Positions 52,601 to 62,272 of a stretch of DNA of 64,000 bases are shown in pieces (within the stretch, counting starts at the first letter, position 1; each line of letters starts with the position of its first letter). The stretch is from Styela clava (lineage: Eukaryota > Chordata > Ascidiacea > Stolidobranchia > Styelidae), in contig NC_135256.1 of assembly GCF_964204865.1 (NCBI RefSeq), positions 19,807,703 to 19,871,702 of the forward strand. Direction: 5' to 3'. The notes beneath the pieces were generated by a model. It had not been told where the DNA came from and did no database searches. It saw nothing but the letters and a program-made list of their open reading frames with translations. The translations under genes and the position numbers were made by a program.

Positions 52601-55376
52601 TTTCTTGAAATGTTACGAGTTGCGCTCAATCAAGATTCGGATGATGATTCAGATTCCGAAAAAACTGAGAAGCCCCATCGAGGTTAGTAATATTCAATAT
52701 CAAATACTCTTGTAGCATTTTGTTTATTAGATAGCAGGAAAATTCCATTTCCTCAAAAATTAAAGTAAGTTAAAACCACGAGTTCCAAAAATGTTCCACA
52801 AAAGAGAATTAGCCTGAAAATAACGAAAAAATTTGTTTTTTACATTGACAGCATAAGTTACAATTGATCAAACTACAAATTAGTAAATAAATTATAGTTT
52901 TTAACCACTGATAGCAACTCGCACCAACCTTTACTGGCCAATATGTTACAATACGTATGTCAAGGTGGCAAAGAGTAACAAATATCGTGAATACTGACAC
53001 TTCTCCAGAAATCCAGCCTATTTATCATCACTTACCGTATATATATATATATATATTTTTTTTTTCGGTAAAAAATTTATGTTTCTACGTATTACATCAA
53101 CGAATACTTCGACAACCATCGGTGGGAGAATTTAAAATTCTTTTCGATCAATATTAATTTAGAAATCGCTCATCCATGGACCAGGAAGGAAATGCTTGGA
53201 AGAGGTGCCTTTGGAGCTGTGTACGGAGCAGTAGACAAAAATGGATTTGAGTTTGCTGTAAAAGAAGTACCGAAGGATGGAGTGAGTTAAGCTGTAATAT
53301 AATCCATTAATTTTACCAGGTTCTACAGAAGCATTATGACGTTGTTTCAAAATAAGTACCGATAAATTTCTAGATGTAATCAAACTTTAATTGCCCAGCA
53401 GATTTATTGAATATTTTTATGTTATGCTTAAAGAATTCTTTTCAAATAATCAAATAAGGCTGTACTTTAAATATTTATTTTAGGTAGAAGAAAAGTCCCT
53501 TCGCGAAGAAGTGAAAGTGTTGGGAAAACTGTCGCATACAAATATTGTGCAGTTTTACGGGTGTGCTGGAGATAATCAGAAAATCTACATGTATATGGAA
53601 ATAATGCAAGTAAGATAAAATATAATTTTTCGTGTTGTAATCACTCGTCGCGGCATCACAAAAACTTGATAGCCAGTAGAAATCCTTGTATTGTTACGTA
53701 GGGTAAACAAATATTCGATTGTGCAGTTAGACTGAAAATAATGATTCAAATAATTTAATTTAAAATGACCACATCAAAATATTTCCCTAGTCCACAACTG
53801 GAAGGTACATTAGCGTCTGTCGAGGGTTTGTTATATAAAATAATACATGATAAAATTTAATTTCAGGGTTCAATCAAGGACATCATAGACAATTCCGGAA
53901 AATCTATTCCGCAAGGTCAGGCACGTAAATATACCAAGGATCTAGTTCAAGGACTGGTGTATTTGCATCAGAACGGAGTAGTTCACAACGACATCAAGTG
54001 TGCAAACGTTCTTTTGGATTACAACGGAATCGCTAAACTGGGTAAATAAACTTTTACCCTACAAGCCTACACACATAAAACCATTTGTTAGCATTATGAC
54101 CAATCAACAATACGGCAATAGAATGTGTGATATATTTTAATGTTCATCAATTTTAATTTGGCTTGGTACTGGAAAATAGGATTTCCAATTCATTTCCAAA
54201 AAGGGGAAATTCTACAAGCTGGATTAATACTTGGCTAACTGCGACTGTTTCTAGCGCTGACAACAATACGATAAGACAGTTAACGATTTTCGAGAATAGC
54301 CAGAATATTTCAATTTTCTCCGAATATAAACTTTGCAGACTTGCATTTAACCAACAATCATGAATTAATATTTTACCTTATTTTTTTTAGCTGACATGGG
54401 AGTGTCAAAGAAACATGATCAAGAAACCCTGATTAGCTATACCGATGAGCAAGTAGGTAAGTATAAATCATATTTATGCAGTTATTTCAAAAAGAAAATT
54501 GACCTGGTAACCATTCATGACAAAATCTTTTTTCTACCAGGCACTATCGCGTGGATGAGCCCCGAAGTATGCGAAGGACGTGATAGCGGGAAGAGATCAG
54601 ATGTTTGGTAAATATGGTTACATTTGCTATTCTAATTGTTGAGTGCCATAAATGAAAATATCTAATTTGATACAGGAGTATGGGATGTACTGTCTACGAA
54701 ATGCTCAAAGGCAAACCGCCATTTGTTGATCAACTTCCCGCGATTCTTGTATACACTGTTCTACCACAGTTGATAAAGGCACTTGAGCACAGAAAACTGG
54801 TTGGTCGACAAGAAGACTTTTCGATTCCGATCAAGGCAAGTATTTTTTTTGTTAAAATTTTCTATTAAAACACCACAGCTATAAGTGCTCAGTTTGCTGA
54901 TTTATTGTCACATGTACATTTGATGAAAGGGTAGGCTATTTACCGTCTGTTACTTGAAATTGCTGTATATATCGTGGCAACTGACCATTTTTGAACGGTT
55001 CCATTACATTCGAACCCACGACGATTGCACCGGCATACTGTTGCACCTATGAAATTTTTGTTGTTTCACGGATATTTGAACCCTAACCCAGAGGGTTAGG
55101 GCCTAACCCTAACCCTAACCCATGGGTTTAGCACCCTCATATATAGATTGAACCCACGAATATACACTTGGGTTCAAATGTACGGTCACTATTTTAAACA
55201 CACCAGTGTAAACATTGAAGCACTCTTTTTGAAACCTATTATGTAGTGAAATTTAGAATTTAACAAAATTGACACACTTCTCACTTTTTTTAAAGCGGTT
55301 CTTGCTGAGAATATTCGTCAGAATGGAGGACAGGCCACTTTCTGAAAACATTGCTAAAGACGAATGGCTACAATGA
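49693..55376 (+). CDS. MEKK-like kinase C with HND catalytic loop and helical N-terminal domain
   Basis: Thirteen coding exons give 402 aa: 49693-49695 (ATG only), 49919-49954, 50341-50424, 50870-50981, 52168-52244, 52580-52682, 53163-53281, 53484-53609, 53867-54041, 54391-54456, 54541-54607, 54676-54835, 55296-55376 (TGA). The last intron uses a GC donor (GCAAGT). Residues 14-79 are the helical domain (MCEAISEAVLEV; EQQAGKSAAELTRII), followed by a Ser/Gly/Asn linker, the KLATDLLFLEMLRVAL motif, an acidic DSDDDSDSE run, and the kinase (~142-402): GRGAFGAV, catalytic FAVK (Lys172), HNDIK in place of HRDIK (Asn261, Asp262), ADMG (280-282), MSPEV, FLLRIFVRMEDRP. Lys172 and Asp262 are kept, so activity is possible, but loss of the HRD arginine removes the usual contact with a phosphorylated activation loop. 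It could be a non-RD-type constitutive kinase or one with weakened activity. Confidence 0.9.
51122..51509. mobile_element. Truncated hAT-type MITE (same family as 28794-29252; intron of kinase C)
   Basis: It starts CAGGGGTCGGCAGACTACGG and follows the 28794-29252 copy through GCGACGCTTCACTGAATTAT, GTATATAATTCA and GTGCAAATGGTTTA up to AAAATATGTGCG. There the homology stops without the right terminus. Confidence 0.8.
55081..55122. repeat. Interstitial telomeric repeat (TTAGGG)n in the last intron of kinase C
   Basis: The tract reads CCCTAACCC-AGA-GGGTTAGGG and then CCTAACCCTAACCCTAACCC: a head-to-head junction of G-strand and C-strand telomeric repeats, about 42 bp in all. TTAGGG is the ancestral metazoan telomere repeat. 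Confidence 0.85.
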
Positions 55377-56149
55377 AGTCCTGAAATCAGGCAACTGTAC
55401 ATATGCACATATTGAACTGTTTTTCGTGTAGATTTTTACGTATACCGCAGTGGTGCTGAATCACGTTACAGCAGATGGAGATCAACTGAAAACATAAATG
55501 ATTGACTAAAATAGGATTCGAAAGATATGAAAACGACGAATTTCGTTTGGAATTTATCACACGAAGTAGCCTATAAACCCGCTTCAAATAGTAGATCTTC
55601 AAGACGAATAAGTAGGCCTATATTGAATTTATTACCTGAATGTGAAGAACTGGTGGCGATATTCAAGTTCATCCCCTAAGTTTTCTGTTTCACATTCTAA
55701 CACATATATATATTTGATGTGATCACAGATTGAGAGCTTCTTACACAAGAAACAGATTGTTTTCATCATTACTGTTTAAGTTTTATACCTGCTTGACTTA
55801 CACTGAAATTCGTTACCAGATGATTCAGAAGCTATATATATATAAGTTGTAGATAAAGTTACACAGCTTTAGCAATTCATATCAGTAAGCCTGTACCCAA
55901 CTATAACAAAAACTTAGCAAAACGATCAGTCTGGCGTGGGAGATTGTTGTCTACTTTTGAAAAACGTGGAAACGTGGAATAAACGTGAAGAACCACCAAT
56001 GATCGTCAAATTTCTCTCTCTTTCGTAGATAACGACTACTGAACCCCAAGTAGTCCATGCCGACATTCTGGCCACCCCGTGGTGTTTTTATCTGTACTAA
56101 CATGTTATTTCCGATGTAGATACGCGTCGGCATTCCACTTTTCAGTGAT
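55377..56149. other. Downstream flank of kinase C; no gene seen
   Basis: This should include the 3' UTR of C. A minus-strand open frame of 116 codons (55951-56301) runs into the repeat block and matches no family I know. It may be repeat-derived. Confidence 0.4.
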
Positions 56150-56280
56150 GCCATGCAACCTAGGCCTACCCATCCAGGGGTCGGTCGCTTCGCTACCCGC
56201 GAGGGGAAATGTAAAGAAATGTGTTTAGTAAGGTAAAAAGTAGGTGTTTGTTCTGATTTTGTTGGAAGACCCTGGTCGTT

Positions 56281-56312
56281 GCGCCGGACGAATGGCGGCA
56301 TTCGTCCGGCGC
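56281..56312. repeat. Hairpin H1: perfect 14-bp stem, GCGG loop
   Basis: GCGCCGGACGAATG (56281-56294) pairs perfectly with CATTCGTCCGGCGC (56299-56312) around a 4-nt loop GCGG. A C-rich run (GTGCCCCCGA) follows at once. Confidence 0.9.
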
Positions 56313-57473
56313 GGTGCCCCCGACCTTTTTAGTCCATTAAATAGTTTAAATACCAGGTTAGAAACCGATCACCCTCAATGGAAATCAAGTTTTATTAATT
56401 TTAGGGCCCGTGATCACTCAACCGTGACGAATTTTTTTTGACATAAATTAGACCTCAATTAACTTGTATGACCCAGATATGGCCTCTCTACCTATTACCA
56501 TTCTCGAGATATAACGTAAAATCACTGGAGCATGACTGAAGAGTTGGAGGAAAAAAATTCCTTTTAAAATGGATTCAAATAATTTTTCCAAATATGCCCA
56601 TGCTTTCACTTTCTCAATATGTCCTTTCAGAGGCCTGCAATAAGCCAAAATCACTAAAGCGTGACTGGGGAGTAAGAGAACAAAAATTTCTTCAAAAAAA
56701 TGTTAAACTAATTTTTCCAACCATACCTATCTATTTCATTTCTCAATAGCTCCATTTTTAAGTGCGCAACCTTCTTACGCCACTGGAGGGCTATTGGGAG
56801 GGGGAAACACCGATTTTTCAGTAAAGAAAATTTCAAATATTTATACTCTTTGAGAATTAGGCAAATCTTGGCCCAAAATCCCATTCACATGCCTCAGAAT
56901 TGCCTAAAAACAATAGAACCTAAGTGGGCGTGGCTTTGCACGAGTTCTCTCACCACAGAGGGCGTGGGGGCACAGCCCCCACCGCCAAAAAGACTTGGAA
57001 AAATTCCTAATACTCGGGCAAACGCTTTCCGGCCCCGGAAACTTAGCTAAACGGCCTCTAAACCCCTAAATCACTCTCGCGTGACTTGATTGACAGCTGA
57101 TTGACCAATGAACAGCCTCGGGCCACAAAAACCCCGTTTTGACCCCTTTCCTCTGGCCCGATCGTTTCCAAAAATTTTCTGCGTCATGCGGACAGGGATT
57201 CCTGACTAACGTGCTAATCACCTACCTCATCTGCCCTACCCTACATAGTGGAAATGCTCATCAGTCGGTCTCCCACGCATAGAATTTTAACTTCCACCTC
57301 ACGTGCAACGTTTTCTGATTTAGACTGTGCATTCGCACTTTCAGTGCGACAGGTTGCGAGACCATCCAGAATAAACGTCTGCCTGCGGCACACGACGAGG
57401 GGGGCCGCGGGCGCACAAATGGTTGGTTGGGCTCAGGCCGGTTTTGTCTACGACGCTCGGGCCGCCATCCGTT

Positions 57474-57508
57474 GCGTCGGACGGATCGCGGCATGATCCG
57501 ACCGACGC
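57474..57508. repeat. Hairpin H2: 14-bp stem with one mismatch
   Basis: GCGTCGGACGGATC (57474-57487) pairs with GATCCGACCGACGC (57495-57508) except for one A-A mismatch; the loop is GCGGCAT. A GGCCCCCCC run follows. It lies 1,193 bp from H1. Confidence 0.88.
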
Positions 57509-58661
57509 CATCGGCCCCCCCTAACATAAAGAGTTTCAACGGTACGGACTGGAGTATATTTTTATTAATTTTAAGGTCCGTGATCACTCGACCATGACGA
57601 AATTTTATAGGCATAAACTTTACTCCAACTACCTCGTATACCCCAAATACGAGACCCCTATCTATCACCGTTCTCGAGATATGGCCTAAAATCACTGGAC
57701 CGTGACTGAAGGCTGATAGAAAAAAAATTTTGCTGATACGTGATTGGAATAATTTTTCTGATCATGCCCATGCATTTAGATTCTTGATATGACCTCTCAG
57801 AAGCCGGCAAAAGGCCAAAATCACTAGACCGTGACAGAGGCACGGGAGCAAAAAAATTTCTTGAAAAAAGTATTAAACTAAACTTTCTCAACCTACCTAT
57901 GTATTTTTTTTCCTCAATATCTCAAATCTTAAGCGCAACATTCCGAACTCACTGGACCGTTACGGGGAAGGGGAATCCCCAAAGTTGAGGTGGTAATATA
58001 TTCTATTAATTAGTCCCTTCCATAAATAGGCATCACTTTGCCCCAAAACCGATTCCAAAGACTCCTAATCGTCCAAAAACCATATTACCCAAGTGGGCGT
58101 GGCTTTCCACACGTTTTCTCACCACTGGGGGGGCGGGGGCACTTCCCCCACCCCCAAACATGTTTGGAAAAATTCCCAATGCCCGGGCGAACCGTTTCCC
58201 GGCCCGGAAACGCAGCCAAACGGCTTCTAAACCCCAAAATCACTCTTGCGTGACTTGACTGACAGCCCATTGACCAATCAGCAGCTTTGGGCCACTAAAA
58301 GCCAGTTTTGGCCCACTTGCCCTGGCCCGATCGTTCCGAAAAATTTTCTTTGTTAGTTTCCCCCCGTCCCCCATCTTTTGACACCTCGGGCGTGTCTCTA
58401 CCATTTGCGGTTCTCCGAAAACACTCACTACTAGAGCCGTCGCCTATATTACCCACATATCACACACTTGGCCGCCGGCTTTCGATTTCTGTTGCAACTA
58501 TCGTTGCCATATGCACTGACGTGGGCGGAATAGCATCCAGTGGTGATCACAGGTGCGGCCTTTGGCCTCCCAACGAGGGGGAAAAGCGCTAACGCGCAAA
58601 TATATAACGCTTGACGCTTGCTTAAAAACGTAGCACTCGCGTCTCTATCACCGCCGTAAGT

Positions 58662-58696
58662 TGCGCCGATCGAATCGCGGAAATTCGATCGGCGCA
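58662..58696. repeat. Hairpin H3: perfect 14-bp stem
   Basis: TGCGCCGATCGAAT (58662-58675) pairs perfectly with ATTCGATCGGCGCA (58683-58696); the loop CGCGGAA again holds GCGG. ACGCCCCCC follows. It lies ~1,189 bp from H2. Confidence 0.9.
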
Positions 58697-58748
58697 CGCC
58701 CCCCAAATTTGAAATGTTAATCAAGTTTAATCGATATATAGGTATTTT

Positions 58749-59130
58749 ACCACTAGGGGGCGTGTTGAGAACTCCAGTTCTTGAAATAAAGAATGAGTGT
58801 TGTTAGTACAACGTGTCGGCAAGGTTTACAGGTTCTACTAACTACAGAACTCGAGATACAGATTTTTGCGATTTGACCACTAGTGGGAGCTCGGGTGCGA
58901 TAGAGACTTGAAACTAAGAAAGAGTACCACTATTGCTTCTCACTGACCGAGTTTGAAGACTCTATCTATCGCAGAACTCGAGATATAGATTTTTGCGATT
59001 TGACCACTAGTGGGAGCACGGGTGCGGTAGAGTCTCCAAACTAAGAAAGAGTAACACAAAAGCTTTCCACTGACCGACTTTGAAGACTCCATCTATCGCA
59101 GAAGCCGAAATTTAGCGATTTCAATATTTG
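58749..59130 (+). repeat. Tandem repeat of three ~127-bp units
   Basis: Units are 58749-58875 (127 bp), 58876-59002 (127) and 59003-59130 (128), with the start of a fourth at 59131. Each begins ACCAC(T/A)AG(G/T)(G/T)GG. Units 1 and 2 end with GCAGAACTCGAGATA-AGATTTTTGCGATTTG-type sequence; units 2 and 3 are the most alike. The unit start resembles a CTCF-type core, best in unit 1 (CCACTAGGGGGCG). Confidence 0.85.
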
Positions 59131-59692
59131 ACCACAAGGTGGCCGGATCAGTCCCAGATTTTTTTTGAGTGGTTAATTAGTTTAGTTATACACGTTTCCC
59201 AAGTATGAGCCCTGTGCCTACACCGGAACCCTTATTTCCGATAACGACACAGACCAGACTGCCAAAATGGTGTTGCCAGGTTTTAAAAAACTAAGAAATC
59301 CCTTTCTCGTTATCTGGGGCGGGTAGGGGAAACCCCCCCGCCTTGAAAATATTCAAAATAATTTTAGCAAGGTCCCTCTCGCCTTGCGCGGCCCGGTAAC
59401 CCCTGGAAACGGCAAAAAATCAAAGGATTACCTTATATGGAACGCCATGTGACCAACGCATGGAAGGAGAAAGGCACTTTTTGGCTTTCGGGCCGTTTTT
59501 CGGGCCCTTCCCATGGCGGGATCGTTCTGAAAAATTTCTCTGTTTCTGGGGAGACCGTCAGCTCTCTTTAGACACCTCGGGCGAGTCTCTACGACTTGCG
59601 GTTTTCTCCATAATGCTTGTTGCACCCGTTTCGCTAACTTGCAACCCAACCACACTACGCACGTTACACGTGCACCGAAAACGAAGCCGCGA

Positions 59693-59727
59693 TCGCGCCT
59701 GACGGCGCGTTTGTGTGACAAACGGTG
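59693..59727. other. Two adjacent short hairpins at the end of the repeat block
   Basis: GCGCC-TGAC-GGCGC (59695-59708) is followed at once by CGTTTGT-GTG-ACAAACG (about 59709-59725). They lie near the right end of the ~1.17-kb repeats but are not at the homologous position of H1-H3. Confidence 0.55.
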
Positions 59728-59750
59728 CTGCAACATCCAGTTACGAACAG

Positions 59751-61818
59751 AAAAATTGCCATTTTAATGGCGTGGCTGTGGCAATGGTGTTTATAAGCTG
59801 CATAAAAATGCAAGTGATCTGAGTGAATTTTTTTTATAAACTCCTGTAAAATAAAGAAGTGATACTGGCAATGCTTATGCGGGTATACGAAGTGTGAGAA
59901 AATACAAGGCGACCGAAAGTGTCACGAAAATGGTGGGGAAGATGAAAATACAATGTAAGGCCACATAAAACAACTGGTTAGCTTCTGGTCAGGAAAGTTG
60001 CATTTATTCGCGTCCCAAATAATCATCGTCTGATATAACTGTATATATGTATATATATGATTGTGACATTTGAGAAATGGGTATGTTCACGCCAAAGTCG
60101 ATGGCTTTAGCCGACTGGAAAGTGCAACAGTCCAACATTCTCTTGCTATTACATTGTCCATTCAATCTAGGGGCCATCGTTAAGTTATACCGTAGGAATA
60201 AAACATTAGAACAAGCTGTATCGATTAAGCAACTCAAAATTCCTCACCCACCTGTGACAATGTGTCCAGACAGGAGCAAATACGCCCTTCAGCCGAGCCT
60301 CCGAGTAATGGTGTCTGACACCGAGTTTCATGATAGGATGAATATTTTATATGTCATTGTATAAATATTTATTATGACAGATACTATCAAAATTTAGGCG
60401 AGTCGTGGCATAATTCTAAGATATAATCAATATGGTGGGGTGATTATGTTACAGTGAATTGAACCAGTTTCGCCACAAGCCCATTCGCTTTACCGCTTGT
60501 TAGCCTACACCGCACATTTCTATACATCTGAATTGAACTACCAAACGGGAATATAGCTTCGCCGATAATAATTGATTGGTGCAATTTGACTATTAAAGTT
60601 TAACAACAAAAATGCCGATGCCGATCGTTGATTGAGTGGACCGCAATAATTTTGGTGGTAGTTTAACACAAACCTAATTATGGGTTTTGTTTGCTTAAAT
60701 GACATCTTTAATCATGTTATTATGATTTCTTTCATCATTCATGAATCACTGTTATGCTGAATTTGGAGAACTACTGAAAATTCAAAGAGATTGGTCCTGC
60801 AGTTAAGAAGAAAGGCGATTTTTACACAAGAGTAACAAATATTAACAACATAATAACAAATCGATCCATAGGTCTATTTCGTGTCCAATAAATAGCAAAA
60901 AAACAATCACGATGGTGAAGTTTATGTAAATTTGTAAGTTCGGAAACCATCAATTACGTCGAAGCCGTATTGCGGTGAATCAGTTCAGCTTCTGTTGTTT
61001 GGAAGTTTTTTTAATTGGATTTTCCTTAGATTAAAGTTTTTTTTGAATTGAAGCCAAATACCAGCTATACTTTTTATAACATTTTTTATTTGTTGAGATG
61101 AACAACGATCGTGGTTTTCATTTACGGTCAATGAGGCGCAACGATCTTTCTCGTTGCCATGGTAACGTTTTCAACTTAGATTTTCCGTTTCACGTTCAGA
61201 CGTTGTTAAGTTTGCAATTTGGCAATAGTTTGAGTATGTTAAAGGTTTATTAATGAACTTATACTGCATATTGAAGGTGGCCAATTATTTTAGTAAATAC
61301 TGATTACAGAAGAAGGGCAGCGAAATAAACCTAAAATAGGATTAACAGTGCATGAAGCTCAAAATGCTAAAATATTTCAAAATGCATTTTAGCCAAAATG
61401 TACGGTATCCATTCTTTTTAATCACACAGAAGATTTGATTTTATCATGATTGAGAGTACAAGGTACGATAATACATCAATAAAGCAAAAATTGTACAAAA
61501 TTACAGCCTCAGCTACAGTACTACGGTACTGGTACTCTCTCTGTGACATTACAATTGGCCATCTTGTTCGGAGCAGAAAGTGGGGAATCAGTGTCCCCAG
61601 CAGTGATTGCAAAATCGACAATTGTGTATTTGCAAATTTAAGCACTCAATATTTGTATTCTCAAACTAAATGCCATATGACAGATTTCTTTGGCGGACCC
61701 TCCAAAAGTGCTTCGCGGACCCCAGTTTGGGAACCACTGATCTAGTATCTCCCATACATGAGCTAACTGCGAGACAGTAGGCCATCTGGTTGGCTTCTTT
61801 TTTATAGGAACTAAGTTT
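59751..61818. other. Intergenic stretch, no gene recognised
   Basis: AT content returns to the window norm. A 95-codon plus-strand frame at 60077-60364 has no recognisable domain and overlaps a 77-codon frame on the other strand. A hAT terminus (GCGGACCCCAGTTTGGGAACCACTG, about 61715-61740) marks a transposon fragment. Confidence 0.5.
61690..61740. repeat. hAT-type element right end (fragment)
   Basis: GGCGGACCCTCC, GCTTCGCGGACCCC and AGTTTGGGAACCACTG form a typical hAT right terminus. The matching left end (CAGTGGTTCCCAAACT) was not found upstream within 2 kb. Confidence 0.6.
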
Positions 61819-62272
61819 GGGTCTGGTATAGTTTAGTACCACATGTACTTCTAGTTGACCTGGCTCAACAATTTTTGCATATGTCAATCCTAACCCCCAC
61901 TTGACTACGTCACCGAAAAATTACGTCATTTCGACGTCACAGTGGCGTAATAAGGCCCACCGAAGTATGCGGATGCTCGTCCAAAACGCACAGACAATCA
62001 CCCGAAATCGAGCAAGCAATTTCTCTCGTTTTCTCGTCACAACGATCACTATAGGAGAGAGATCGCCGGCTTTAGCAAGTTCGTTATCGGCGGCGCAGAT
62101 GTCATTTCGGGAGATCGTAATTATACTTTGGCAATCCCTATGACGTGATGGTGACGTTGTAGTGACGTAATTTTTGGATTGCATAGTCAGGTGGGGGTTA
62201 GGAATAACATATGCAAAATTCGTTATTCTACGCCCACCGGAAGTACTTGTGGTACTAAACTATACTAGACCC
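61819..62272 (+). mobile_element. 454-bp hAT-type MITE (family T, copy 2) with perfect target duplication
   Basis: Termini GGGTCTGGTATAGTTTAGTA and TACTAAACTATACTAGACCC form a long inverted repeat that extends through CCACATGTACTTC/GAAGTACTTGTGG. Perfect 8-bp duplications CTAAGTTT lie at 61811-61818 and 62273-62280. The interior has many CGTCA/TGACG words. Copy 1 is at 44234-44614 in inverse orientation. Confidence 0.93.

Larger units (their letters stand above)
56150..59750. repeat. GC-richer block of degenerate ~1.17-1.19-kb tandem repeats
   Basis: Long segments recur in the same order about 1,170 bp apart. AAGTGGGCGTGGCTTT occurs at ~56921 and ~58091, CTGGCCCGATCGTT at ~57153 and ~58322 (degenerate again at ~59510), and GACACCTCGGGCG at ~58379 and ~59571. 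CTCGAGATAT in similar context is at ~56503 and ~57673. TCAC-N6-GTGA-type motifs start at 56414, 56522, 56651 and 57071, and again at 57584, 57692, 57821, 57949 and 58240, in register with a 1,169-1,170-bp period. Each interval is bounded by a strong hairpin. The region is clearly richer in G+C than the rest of the window. No coding frame survives in more than one copy, so the repeat appears non-coding. Element type unknown. Confidence 0.8.

Noticed and set aside
55951-56301. 116-codon minus-strand open frame
   Set aside because: It has no recognisable domain and runs into hairpin H1 and the tandem repeat; most likely non-coding.
57261-57695. 144-codon minus-strand open frame
   Set aside because: It is the longest frame in the repeat block, but the equivalent frame is broken in the other ~1.17-kb units and the sequence is GC-rich low-complexity; no domain recognised.
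60077-60364. 95-codon plus-strand frame
   Set aside because: A frame on the opposite strand overlaps it and no family, signal or splice evidence supports it.
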